Assembly (NCBI RefSeq): GCF_004364325.1
Contig: NZ_SOCP01000021.1
Span: 62,001 to 126,000 of the forward strand
Source of the DNA: Actinophytocola oryzae
Lineage (GTDB): Bacteria > Actinomycetota > Actinomycetes > Mycobacteriales > Pseudonocardiaceae
Length of the DNA stretch: 64,000 nucleotides
Reading direction: 5' to 3'
The position numbers were made by a program, and so were the translations under genes. The notes beneath the pieces were generated by a model. It was given only the letters and a program-made list of their open reading frames with translations, was not told the DNA's origin and did no database searches. Shown piece after piece: positions 34,743-43,226 of the stretch; the stretch's first letter is position 1; the number at the start of each line of letters is the position of its first letter.

Positions 34743-35501
34743 TCAGGCCACCGCGTCCCTTCGGGTTCGTGTCGCCGCGCCTGCCAGCGCACGCAGCACG
34801 CCGGTCTGCTGCCGGCGGAAGTAGAAGTGCCCACCGGCGAACAGGCGCAGCGTGATCTCCTCGGTGGTGTGCCGCTGCCACGCCTGGAGCGCGTCGGTGG
34901 TGATCGAGTCGTCCCGCCCGCCGAACACGGTCAGCGGCACGGGCAACGGGTCGCGCCCGCGCCACTCGTAGGTCTCCAGGATCGCGTAGTCGGCCCGCAG
35001 GTACCTCGCCACCAGCCTCCGCAGCTCGGCGTCCGCGAGAAGCTCCTCCGGCAGGCCGCCGTGCCGCCGGCCCACCTCGTCGATCAGCTCCTCGTCCGGC
35101 AGCGTGTGCAGTGGCGGCTCGGTGCGTGTCGTCGACGGCGCGGGGAAGCCGGACACCACGAGGTTGTCCGGCAGCCTGCGGCCCGCGCGGTGTAGTGCCG
35201 CCGTCACCTCGTAGCCGACGAGCGCGCCGAGGCTGTGCCCGAACACCGAGTACGGCGCGGTCGTCGGGATGACCGCCGTGACCGCCTCGACCAGGTCGTC
35301 CATCCGGTCGAGGACCGGCTCGGACAGCCGGGTCCCGCGACCGGGCAGCTGCACGGCGCGGACCTCGACCTCGGGCAGGTGACGGGCCCAGCGGACGAAC
35401 TCGGCCGCGGACCCACCGCCGTGCGGGAAGCAGAACAACCGCCGCCGGTCGGGGCGTGCGACGCCCTGGACGAACCAACGGCCAACGGTCTGTGCGGTCA
35501 T
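34743..35501 (-). CDS. Type II thioesterase of the NRPS
   Basis: A 252-residue alpha/beta hydrolase of the TEII family: FCFPHGGGSAAEFVRWARHL, nucleophile motif FGHSLGALVGYE, aspartate motif VFGGRDDSI and catalytic His in FAGGHFYF. TEII enzymes clear wrongly loaded or stalled acyl groups from carrier proteins. Its ATG overlaps the PCP stop (ATGA), tying it to the PCP and NRPS genes upstream. Confidence 0.9.
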   Translation of the reverse strand: MTAQTVGRWFVQGVARPDRRRLFCFPHGGGSAAEFVRWARHLPEVEVRAVQLPGRGTRLSEPVLDRMDDLVEAVTAVIPTTAPYSVFGHSLGALVGYEVTAALHRAGRRLPDNLVVSGFPAPSTTRTEPPLHTLPDEELIDEVGRRHGGLPEELLADAELRRLVARYLRADYAILETYEWRGRDPLPVPLTVFGGRDDSITTDALQAWQRHTTEEITLRLFAGGHFYFRRQQTGVLRALAGAATRTRRDAVA

Positions 35502-35743
35502 GCCGGCACCTCACACGTGCCGAGGTGCTCGACCAGCGTGTCGATCGTCGGGTTCTCGAGCACCTCGATCGGCCGCACCTCGCGGCCGAGCACGGCGGAG
35601 AGGTCCGCGACGAGTACCAGCGTGGTCGCCGAGTCGACGCCGAGCGACTCCCACGACGCGGTCGGGTCGACCTCCTCCCGCGCGACGTCGAGGACGCCCG
35701 CGACGAACGCCACCAGCCACTCCCGGGTTGCCAACTCACTCAT
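35498..35743 (-). CDS. Free-standing peptidyl carrier protein
   Basis: An 81-residue carrier protein from ATG 35741-35743 (MSELATREWLVAFVAGVLDV), overlapping the NRPS stop. The phosphopantetheine site is SLGVDSATTLVLVADLSAVL with Ser about 44. It may carry an extra substrate to or from the neighbouring module, for example a starter acid for the cyclization domain or the finished heterocycle. Not in the long upstream frame, which is Arg-rich shadow. Confidence 0.85.
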   Translation of the reverse strand: MSELATREWLVAFVAGVLDVAREEVDPTASWESLGVDSATTLVLVADLSAVLGREVRPIEVLENPTIDTLVEHLGTCEVPA

Positions 35744-38700
35744 TTCGTCGCCTCCAACGCGTCCGGCAGCAGCTCCGACGGGCCGAGAATCCGTTCCAGG
35801 TAGCCGTCGAGCAGCTCGACGGTCGGGTACTCCAGCACGGTCGCGACCGCCACCGTGATGCCGAACGCGGAGGAGATGTTCGCGACCAGCCGGGCCGCGA
35901 GCAGTGAGTCGCCGCCCGCCTCGAGGAAGTCGTCGCCGAGGTCGGCCTGGCTCAGGCCGAGCACCGTGCACCAGATCTCGACGAGCTTGCGCTGCCGGTC
36001 GGTGCGTGGCGGCTTGGCCGCACGGCCCTTCACGCCGGTCCTGCCGCGTGCCTTGGCGAGCGTGCCGCGGTCGACCTTGCCGGTGCTGGTGAGCGGCAGC
36101 TCGTCGATGGCGTGGACCGTGCTGGGCACCATGTGCCTCGGCAGCTGCTGGCCGAGGTGGGTGCGCAGCCGTTCGCCGTCGAACCTGCGGCTCTCGTCCG
36201 GGCCGCGTGCCACGATCACGTCGAACCCGACCGAGGCCATGCCGCTGCCCGGCGGGGTCAGCACCGCCGTGTCGGCGAAACCGGCCTGTGCCAGCTCGTC
36301 ACGCCAGGCGCCCGGGTCGAGCAGCGGGTGTGCCGAGCGCAGGTCGGTGTCCTCGTAGCCGTCGAAACCCTGCTGCAGCCCCATGGTCAGGTCGAACCAG
36401 TCGTGGAACGCCGTCTGCTCGACGAGGAGCAGCGTCCCACCGGGCGCGAGGACCGACCGCAGGTTGCGGATCGACCGCCGCAGCTGCTTCGCGTCGTGCA
36501 GCATGCTCCCCGCGATGACGATGTCGAACGCCTTGCCGTCGAAGCCCTGGAGGTCGGCGGGCCGGTCGATGTCGAACAGGTCGTAGGACACGAACGGGTA
36601 GTCGGCGTACTGCTCGCGGGCCCGCTCGGTGAAGTACGTGGAGATGTCGGTGAAGGTGTACTCCGTCCGCTCGGGCAGCAGCGGCAGGACGTGCCTGGTG
36701 AGCGTGCCGTAGCCTGCGCCGACCTCCAGGATCCGCAGCGGCTCGTCGACTGGCCACGCCGCCGCGAGCCGCTGCACCGCCCGCGCCGCGACCCGGTGGA
36801 CCGGCCCGAACAGGTGCTCGTACACCGCGGGCGTGCGGTCGTTCGCGTACAGCTCGGCCGAGTGCAGGTCCTGGGTGAGGATTCCGGTGAGGTTGGCGGC
36901 GATCGTCAGCAGCCAGTCGGTCAGGTCCGCGGGCACGCCGAGCGACTCACCGAGGACCTGGTGCGTGCCGGCCGCCACCGCGGTGGGAATGGTCGCGGGC
37001 AGGTCGGTCAGCTCGCCGCGCCTGCGCAGGGCGGCCACGGCACGGTTCAGCCACCGCTCGTACCGCCTTGCCACACCGGAGGACCGCAGGATCGTGGGGA
37101 CGTCGGTCGCGCCGAACGTGTGCAGGGCGACCGCGACCGCCGAGGCGTACACGTCGTCGAGCTGCCGCCACGCCTGCGCGAGGGTCTCGGCCGACGGTCC
37201 CGGTGCGGGCTCCCGGTCGTCACACAGCGCCTCCCACCGCCGGACCGACTCCGCCGGGTCGGCGACGTCCTTCTGGTACAGCGAGTCGGTGTCGTCCTTC
37301 GCCGGGACGACGAAGCCGAGCAGTCGGGCGCCGCCACCGTCCTCATCGGACTTGACGGCGACCGCGCGGTCCACCCCGGGGTGCTGGGTCAGCACGGACT
37401 CGATCTCGCCAAGCTCGATGCGGTGCCCCCGGATCTTGACCTGACCGTCGCGCCGCCCGAGGAACTGGATGATCCCGCCGGGCAGGTAGCGGCCGTAGTC
37501 GCCGGTGCGGTAGAGCCGCACGCCGGTCACCGGGTGCTGCACGAAGCTCGCCGCGGTCTTCGCGGGGTCGCGCCAGTACCCGCGGGCCAGGCCGGAGCCC
37601 TCGATGTACAGCTCGCCGGGCACCCAGTCGGGACAGGGACGCATGCTCGCGTCGAGCACCTGGAACCGCTGGTTCCGCAGCGGCACACCGTAGGGGATGC
37701 TCGGCGTGCCCGGCGGCACCTCGTCGACGCGGTGGTAGTTCGACCAGATCGACGCCTCGGTCGCGCCACCCATGCTGATCACCACCGCGTCCGGCCACAG
37801 CGCGTGGATCCGGTCGGGCAGGTCCACGGGCACCCAGTCGCCGCTCATCATGACCAGCCGCAGCCCGTCCGGGATGTCGCCGACGGCCTCGACGTGGTCG
37901 ACCAGCATCTGCATCTGGGCAGGCACGGAGTTCCACACGGTCACGCCGTGGCGACGCATCATGTCGGCCCAGTGCGCGGGCTCACCCGCCTGGTCCGGAT
38001 CGGGCAGCACGATCGCCGCACCGGCCCCGAGCGCGCCGAACAGGTCGTACACCGACAGGTCGAAGCTCAGCTCGGCCAGCCCGAGCACGCGATCGTCACG
38101 GGTCACGCCGAACCGCTCGGTGATGTCGTGCACGGTGTTGAGGGCCGACCGGTGCTCGATCATGACGCCCTTGGGCCGCCCGGTCGAGCCGGACGTGAAC
38201 AGCACGTAGGCCAGGTCGGACGGCTCGGCGGGCACGGCGGCGGGTGCGGCGGCGAGATCGTCGAGCCGGTCGACGGGCACGGGCGTCATGCCCTCCGGCC
38301 AGTCGAAGTCCTCGGCCATGGCGGCGGTGGTGACGACGGTGGCCGCCTCGCCGTCGGTCAGGATCGCCGTCCGCCGCGGCCCCGGCAGCCGCGCACCGGC
38401 GGGCAGGTAGGCGCCCCCGGCCAGCAGCACCCCGTACGCGGCGGCCACCTGGTCGGCGCTCTTGTCCAGCGTGACGCCGACCAGCCCGTCACGCAGGGGA
38501 CTCCCGTCGCCCGCCCGCAGGATCGCGTCGGCCACGGCGTTCGCCCGCCCGGCCAGCTCGCCGTAGGTCAGGGTCTCGGCGGGGGTGATGACCGCGGGCC
38601 GGTCCGGCTGCTCGGCCACCCGCGCGAGGAACGGCTCGTGGAGCAGGCCGTCCGGCAGGGGACCGGCGGTCCGGTTCACCACGTCGCGCTCGGTCAGCTG

Positions 38701-40083
38701 GTACGGAGGCGGTGTCACGCGCAGCTCGCCGTCCCACACGGCGCCGTCGGCCGCCAGCTGCTCGACGAGGCCGGTGTACGTGGCGAACATGTCGTCGAGC
38801 AGGTTCTCCGGGAACAGCTCCTCGACGACGTCCCACGTCAGGTCGAGCGACCCGGTGATGTCCACGACCTGGTGGTCCAGCCACACCTGGGGCGTCTGGC
38901 TGACGCGGTAGGTGATGTCGCCGAAGTAGTCACGCGGCCCGGTGACGTCGGCGACCGTGCCCAGCCCGCTCGTGAACACGACCGGCATCGTGCCGAAGGC
39001 GTTGTCCAGCCCGAGCCTGCGCCGCTCCCGCAGCGTGTGCAGCGCGCTGACATACCGGTGCCGGAGGTCCTGCTGGAGCTGGCGCTGGGTGCGCCGCACC
39101 CGCTCGTCGAACGTGCCCTCCTCGGTGTCGACCTCCAGCAGGCAGATCGAGGTGAAGTCGCCGACCACGCGCCGCAGGTGCGGGTGCAGGCCCCGGTGGC
39201 CGTCGCCGTCCGCGTCGAGCAGCAACGGGAGCCGGTTGAACAGGGTGAGGTTGAGCGTGAACCGCAGCGTGCCGCTCCACGCGGCGAGCACCTCGGAGAA
39301 CGCGGTGGCGAGCACGGTGGTCGGCGTCAGCCCGCGTTCCTCCGACCGGTCACGCAGGCGCTTCCACGCATCCGGGTCGAGCTGGAACTCGCGGTGGGTG
39401 AACCTCGGCCGGTGCACGGCGACCGGCGAGCGGTCCAGCGGCAGGTCCGGCGGCGGCGCCAGCGTGGCGGCGCGGGAGGTCCAGTAGTCGAGGGCCCGCC
39501 GCGTGCGCTCGGAGTCGGCGTTGCGTTCGAGGGCGAGCACGTAGTCGCGGAAGGTCACGTCGACGGGCGGCAGCTCGTGCGCGGGGTTCTGGCACAGGGT
39601 CTGCCACTCGCTGAACAACACGGCGACACTCGCCAGGTCCACCATCAGCAGGTCGAGGCTGATGTGCAGGCGGTCCCACTCGGCCAGGCGCGTGATGCGG
39701 ATGTCGAACAGCGGCCACTGCGCGGCGTCGTAGACCCGGTGGGACATCCCGTCCCGGATCTCCCGCAGCCGGCCCGACACCTCGTCGGCAGGCGTGTCGG
39801 ACAGGTCCGTGACCTCGATGTCGAACCGGGGAACCTCGGGTAACACCCGCTGGTTCCCGTCGGCGCCGACGACGGCGCGGAGCATGCCGTGCCGCGCGAT
39901 GATCCGGTTCCAGGCCTCGGTGAGCACGTGCTCGTCCAACCGCCGCCCTTCCAGTTCGAAGTAGGCGTGCGGGGCCACGTTCCCGAGCACGAAGTTCGGA
40001 CCACGGCCGACCCAGTACGCGTACTGGATCTCCGTGAGCGGGAATGTGTCGTCGTCACCAGGTTCGTTCGCGCTATAGATCAT
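35740..40083 (-). CDS. NRPS module Cy-A-(MT)-PCP, predicted cysteine-specific
   Basis: A 1447-residue NRPS from ATG 40081-40083 (MIYSANEPGDDDTFPLTEIQ). Cy domain, about 10-450: LTEIQYAYWVGR and the cyclization motif DLLMVDLAS. A domain, from about 500: FTSGSTGRPKGVMIEH near residue 631, YRTGDYGRY and KIRGHRIELGEIESV. Read against the gramicidin A-domain positions, the pocket residues are D-L-Y-N-M-S-M-I-W, close to the cysteine code D-L-Y-N-L-S-L-I-W. Between core motifs A8 and A9 lies a methyltransferase-like domain, about 1080-1300, with an intact SAM motif LEVGAGYGT near 1122. PCP: LEAGGDSLLAARL near 1392. Such modules condense Cys with an acyl group and cyclise it to a thiazoline, possibly C-methylated. 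The layout resembles PchE/HMWP2-type modules. Confidence 0.88.
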   Translation of the reverse strand: MIYSANEPGDDDTFPLTEIQYAYWVGRGPNFVLGNVAPHAYFELEGRRLDEHVLTEAWNRIIARHGMLRAVVGADGNQRVLPEVPRFDIEVTDLSDTPADEVSGRLREIRDGMSHRVYDAAQWPLFDIRITRLAEWDRLHISLDLLMVDLASVAVLFSEWQTLCQNPAHELPPVDVTFRDYVLALERNADSERTRRALDYWTSRAATLAPPPDLPLDRSPVAVHRPRFTHREFQLDPDAWKRLRDRSEERGLTPTTVLATAFSEVLAAWSGTLRFTLNLTLFNRLPLLLDADGDGHRGLHPHLRRVVGDFTSICLLEVDTEEGTFDERVRRTQRQLQQDLRHRYVSALHTLRERRRLGLDNAFGTMPVVFTSGLGTVADVTGPRDYFGDITYRVSQTPQVWLDHQVVDITGSLDLTWDVVEELFPENLLDDMFATYTGLVEQLAADGAVWDGELRVTPPPYQLTERDVVNRTAGPLPDGLLHEPFLARVAEQPDRPAVITPAETLTYGELAGRANAVADAILRAGDGSPLRDGLVGVTLDKSADQVAAAYGVLLAGGAYLPAGARLPGPRRTAILTDGEAATVVTTAAMAEDFDWPEGMTPVPVDRLDDLAAAPAAVPAEPSDLAYVLFTSGSTGRPKGVMIEHRSALNTVHDITERFGVTRDDRVLGLAELSFDLSVYDLFGALGAGAAIVLPDPDQAGEPAHWADMMRRHGVTVWNSVPAQMQMLVDHVEAVGDIPDGLRLVMMSGDWVPVDLPDRIHALWPDAVVISMGGATEASIWSNYHRVDEVPPGTPSIPYGVPLRNQRFQVLDASMRPCPDWVPGELYIEGSGLARGYWRDPAKTAASFVQHPVTGVRLYRTGDYGRYLPGGIIQFLGRRDGQVKIRGHRIELGEIESVLTQHPGVDRAVAVKSDEDGGGARLLGFVVPAKDDTDSLYQKDVADPAESVRRWEALCDDREPAPGPSAETLAQAWRQLDDVYASAVAVALHTFGATDVPTILRSSGVARRYERWLNRAVAALRRRGELTDLPATIPTAVAAGTHQVLGESLGVPADLTDWLLTIAANLTGILTQDLHSAELYANDRTPAVYEHLFGPVHRVAARAVQRLAAAWPVDEPLRILEVGAGYGTLTRHVLPLLPERTEYTFTDISTYFTERAREQYADYPFVSYDLFDIDRPADLQGFDGKAFDIVIAGSMLHDAKQLRRSIRNLRSVLAPGGTLLLVEQTAFHDWFDLTMGLQQGFDGYEDTDLRSAHPLLDPGAWRDELAQAGFADTAVLTPPGSGMASVGFDVIVARGPDESRRFDGERLRTHLGQQLPRHMVPSTVHAIDELPLTSTGKVDRGTLAKARGRTGVKGRAAKPPRTDRQRKLVEIWCTVLGLSQADLGDDFLEAGGDSLLAARLVANISSAFGITVAVATVLEYPTVELLDGYLERILGPSELLPDALEATK

Positions 40084-40266
40084 TTGGACCGGCCCTCCGC
40101 AACTCTGTGCTAGCGATCTCACCTGGTGGCCAGCATGGTGTTCTGGACCACATGGGACACCTTCGAAACTGCTCTCACGGGTGACCACCGCACGACAGGA
40201 GAAGACGAACGACGCCTTCTCCTGTTCGGTATGCCGTATGTGCAATTCGTCCGCAGGGGAGGGCTG
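40084..40266. promoter_or_regulatory. Divergent control region of the NRPS and C-S lyase operons
   Basis: A 183-bp region with a perfect inverted repeat ACAGGAGAAG-N11-CTTCTCCTGT at 40195-40225. The spacer begins ACGAACGACGC, and the run CGAACGACGCC (40206-40216, its last base being the first of the right arm) also occurs before the second UnbL gene at 51986. A strong ribosome site GGGGAGG precedes the C-S lyase ATG at 40267. The upstream in-frame ATG codons from 40126 are ignored because they lie across this element. Confidence 0.6.
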
Positions 40267-41475
40267 ATGACCGCACAGGTGAGAAACGGCGTCGAACGGC
40301 CGAGGTACGTGGTCTTCGACCAGCTCGACGAGCGCGTGCTGCGGTTCCGCCCCGGCGGTAAGTGGGGCTCGTCGGGCCCCGGGGTGCTGCCCGCGTCGAT
40401 CGCCGACATGGACTATCCCGTGGCGGAGCCCGTGATCGCGTCGCTGCGCAGGTACATCGAACTCGGTGACTTCGGCTACCCCGACTGGTCGGGCGGGAGC
40501 CCGCTGCGTGCGGCGTTCGCCTACCGCATGCGACAGCGCCACGGCTGGTGGGCCGACCCCGAGTTCGTCCGCGAGTTCACCGACACCACCAACGCCATGC
40601 GTCTCGTGCTGGAGATGTGCACGGACCCCGGGGACGGCGTCGCGATCCACACACCGGTGTTCGGCCCGATCGGACAGCTGATCCAGCTGCTCGGCCGCAG
40701 GCTGATCCCGTTACCGCTCAACGACACCGAGCAGGGCTGGGTGTTCGACGCGGACGACTGCGCGCGCCGGATCGCCGAGAGCGGCGCCAGGGCACTGCTG
40801 TTGGTCAACCCGCACAACCCGACCGGTCGGGCGTTCACCCGGGGCGAGCTGCGCACGCTCGCCGAGGCCGCCGACCGCCACGACCTCGTGGTGATCTCCG
40901 ACGAGGTGCACGCCGACCTCACCTACGCGCCCCACCGCCACCTGCCGTTCGCCTCGCTCGACCCGGAGCTGGAGGCGCGCACGGTGACGATGTACGGGGC
41001 CAGCAAAGCCTTCAGCCTCGCCGGTCTGCGGTGCTCGGTCGCCCACATCGGCATCCGGTCGCTGCGTGAGCGGCTCGCCGCGCTGCCGCCCGGGCCGAGC
41101 GTCAACGTGCTCGGCATGCGTGCGAGCCTCGCCGCGTGGACCGAGGGGGAGAGCTGGCTCGCCACGGTCCTCGACTACCTCGACGGCAACCGGCGCCTGG
41201 TCGCACGGGTCGTCGCCGACGAGCTTCCCGAGGTGCGCCACCACATGCCGGACGCCACCTATCTGTCCTGGTTGGACTGTCGGGGGCTCGGTGTCGAGGA
41301 CCCAGCGGCGTTGTTCCGCGAGCACGGCAGGGTCGAGCTGTCCCCGGGCCACCTCTACAACCCCGGCGGCGACGGCTTCGTGCGGCTCAACTTCGCCACG
41401 GCGACGCCGGTGCTGCGCAAGATCCTGGACCGCATGGTCGACTCGGCGCGGGCCGCGACGAAACGGGTGGGGTGA
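40267..41475 (+). CDS. PLP-dependent C-S beta-lyase, MalY/PatB family
   Basis: A 402-residue fold-type I PLP enzyme from ATG 40267. Key segments are the aminotransferase-like LPASIADMDYPVAEPVIASL (the ADMDF-type motif of MalY/PatB), LLLVNPHNPTGRAFTRGEL, VISDEVHADLTY and the Schiff-base Lys in MYGASKAFSLAGLRCS. MalY/PatB enzymes split cystathionine or cysteine conjugates into a thiol, pyruvate and ammonia. In biosynthetic clusters such lyases free a thiol from a cysteine adduct. Beside a cysteine-activating NRPS and a CysK-like enzyme, a sulfur-transfer role is likely. First gene of a plus-strand operon. Confidence 0.85.
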   Translation: MTAQVRNGVERPRYVVFDQLDERVLRFRPGGKWGSSGPGVLPASIADMDYPVAEPVIASLRRYIELGDFGYPDWSGGSPLRAAFAYRMRQRHGWWADPEFVREFTDTTNAMRLVLEMCTDPGDGVAIHTPVFGPIGQLIQLLGRRLIPLPLNDTEQGWVFDADDCARRIAESGARALLLVNPHNPTGRAFTRGELRTLAEAADRHDLVVISDEVHADLTYAPHRHLPFASLDPELEARTVTMYGASKAFSLAGLRCSVAHIGIRSLRERLAALPPGPSVNVLGMRASLAAWTEGESWLATVLDYLDGNRRLVARVVADELPEVRHHMPDATYLSWLDCRGLGVEDPAALFREHGRVELSPGHLYNPGGDGFVRLNFATATPVLRKILDRMVDSARAATKRVG

Positions 41476-41479
41476 GGAC

Positions 41480-42151
41480 ATGGCCGGTCCGTCCTACGGG
41501 AACTTCTGCGGCATCGCGCGGGCGTTCGAGATCCTCGGCGCCCGGTGGTCCGCACTCGTCGTCCGTGACCTGTTGCTCGGCCCGAAACCCTTCGCCGAGC
41601 TGGCCGAGCTGTTGCCACGCCTGCCGGCAGGCGAGCTGGCGGCCCGGCTCGGCGAGCTGGCGGACGCGGGCGTCGTGCGGCAGAGGGACGACGTCTACGA
41701 GCTGACCTCCTACGGCCAGGACCTCGAGCCGGTCCTGCTCGACCTCGGCCGGTGGGGCGCGCGGTCACTCGGCGACCCCAGCCCGGGCGACATGTTCACC
41801 GTGGACATGGCGATCCTGGCCATGCGTGCCACGTTCCGCCCCGAGCACGCACGTGGTGTCCACGCGAGCTTCGAGGTCCGCTTCGGCCCGATCGCGATCG
41901 GTGTCCGCGTCGACGACGGGCACCTCGCGGTCACCGAGGGCGAGCTGCCGGGCGCCGACCTGATCATCTCCTCGCCGGTGCTCAAGCACCTGATGGCCGG
42001 CGAGCTGAGCCCGACCGACGCGCTGTGGCTCGGCCTCGCCGACACCGAGGGCGACCCGGTCATGCTCACCACGTTCGTCACGATCTTCCACATCCCGCCG
42101 CCGCCGGAGCTACCGATGTTCGACACCGCCGAGGAGAGAACCGTGTCATGA
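41480..42151 (+). CDS. HxlR-type regulator with C-terminal SCP2-like domain
   Basis: A 223-residue protein from ATG 41480. Residues 1-95 form a HxlR winged helix (MAGPSYGNFCGIARAFEILG, ARWSALVVRDLLLGPKPFAE) with the conserved early Cys. Residues about 110-205 look like an SCP2/sterol-carrier fold (ASFEVRFGPIAIGVRVDDGH, ADLIISSPVLKHLMAGELSP), which could bind a hydrophobic ligand. This two-domain layout is common in actinobacteria. It may be the local regulator of the cysteine locus, sensing a lipophilic intermediate. Starts 5 bp after the C-S lyase stop and overlaps the next gene by ATGA. Confidence 0.85.
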   Translation: MAGPSYGNFCGIARAFEILGARWSALVVRDLLLGPKPFAELAELLPRLPAGELAARLGELADAGVVRQRDDVYELTSYGQDLEPVLLDLGRWGARSLGDPSPGDMFTVDMAILAMRATFRPEHARGVHASFEVRFGPIAIGVRVDDGHLAVTEGELPGADLIISSPVLKHLMAGELSPTDALWLGLADTEGDPVMLTTFVTIFHIPPPPELPMFDTAEERTVS

Positions 42152-43137
42152 TCCAGAACTGGGACCGGAACGAGCACCCGCTGCACGCCGCCCGCACGAT
42201 GCTCGCCGACTTCGCCGACCTGCCGGTGCTCGACTGCGGCCCGCTCGCCCACGGGCGGGGCCGCCTGCGTGCGATCTTCGGCATGACGACGACGGAGTCG
42301 AGCTTCAAGTCGATCCTCGGCTTCGGGATCCTGTTGCTCGCCTACGAGAAGGGCCTGCTGCGGCGCGGCCAGACGGTGATCGAGTCGACGTCGGGCTCGC
42401 TCGGCGTGAGCCTGGCGCTGGCGGGCAGGATCCTCGGCAACCCCGTCGAGCTGGTCACCGACGGGAACATCCCGGCCATCACCCGGCGCAAGATCGAGCT
42501 GCTCGGTGCGCGGCTGCACTTCGTGGCGGGCCCGCACCCCACCGGCGGTACCCAGCAGGCCCGCGTGGAGCTGCTGGAGGAGCTGCTGGCCGCGCGGCCG
42601 GACCTGCACTGGACCAACCAGAACGACTCCGAGCTGAACCCCGCGACCTACCGCCGTTGGATGGTGCCGAGGGTCGCGCCGAAGCTCGACCTGAGCTGGA
42701 TCGACGCCGCGATCTTCGTGGTGGGCACCGGTGGTCACTTCGTGGCGCTGTCGGAACTGTTGCGGGCCAACGGGATCCCGTGCTACGTGGCCGACCGGGT
42801 CGGCTCGGCCACCTTCGGCGGGAAGCCGGGCCCGAGCGTGCTTCGCGGCATCGGCAACCAGAACACGGTGCCCGCCGTGATCGGCTCGGCCATGCACCTG
42901 GTCGAGGACGTCTACTACTCGAACGACGACGAGGCCGCGCAGGGCGTGCGGGAGCTGGCCGCCCGGGGCATCTACGTCGGCGGCACCTCCGGCATCGCCT
43001 TCCGGGGTGCGACCACACTCGTCGAGGAGACCACGGCACGCAACGTACTCACGTTCTTCCCCGACCGGGGCGACCTCTACGGGGACCAGTTCCTCGGTGC
43101 TTCCCCGGCCGAGGAGGCGGTGCGCCTCGCCGTGTGA
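42148..43137 (+). CDS. CysK/cystathionine-synthase-fold PLP enzyme
   Basis: A 329-residue fold-type II PLP enzyme. The probable PLP Lys is in TTTESSFKSILGFG; the substrate loop is ESTSGSLGVSLALA, where cysteine synthases have TSGNTG; the phosphate loop is FVVGTGGHFVALSE; and the late motif is GGTSGIAF. The changed loop suggests a donor or acceptor other than acetylserine and sulfide. Related enzymes in clusters make 2,3-diaminopropionate, S-substituted cysteines or other beta-substituted alanines. With the C-S lyase next to it, it could build or break a cysteine adduct. Overlaps the regulator gene upstream. Confidence 0.78.
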   Translation: MIQNWDRNEHPLHAARTMLADFADLPVLDCGPLAHGRGRLRAIFGMTTTESSFKSILGFGILLLAYEKGLLRRGQTVIESTSGSLGVSLALAGRILGNPVELVTDGNIPAITRRKIELLGARLHFVAGPHPTGGTQQARVELLEELLAARPDLHWTNQNDSELNPATYRRWMVPRVAPKLDLSWIDAAIFVVGTGGHFVALSELLRANGIPCYVADRVGSATFGGKPGPSVLRGIGNQNTVPAVIGSAMHLVEDVYYSNDDEAAQGVRELAARGIYVGGTSGIAFRGATTLVEETTARNVLTFFPDRGDLYGDQFLGASPAEEAVRLAV

Positions 43138-43226
43138 GCCGCGCACGCAGGGAGATGTGCGTGTGGCGCCCGGATGCCACGATCGGGCCGAACGGTCGGG
43201 GATTCGAGCCCGCGGGGGAGGTCGTC

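Noticed and set aside
40126-40266. N-terminal extension of the C-S lyase from 40126
   Set aside because: It would run through the inverted repeat; ATG 40267 has a strong ribosome site and starts at the family's normal N-terminus.
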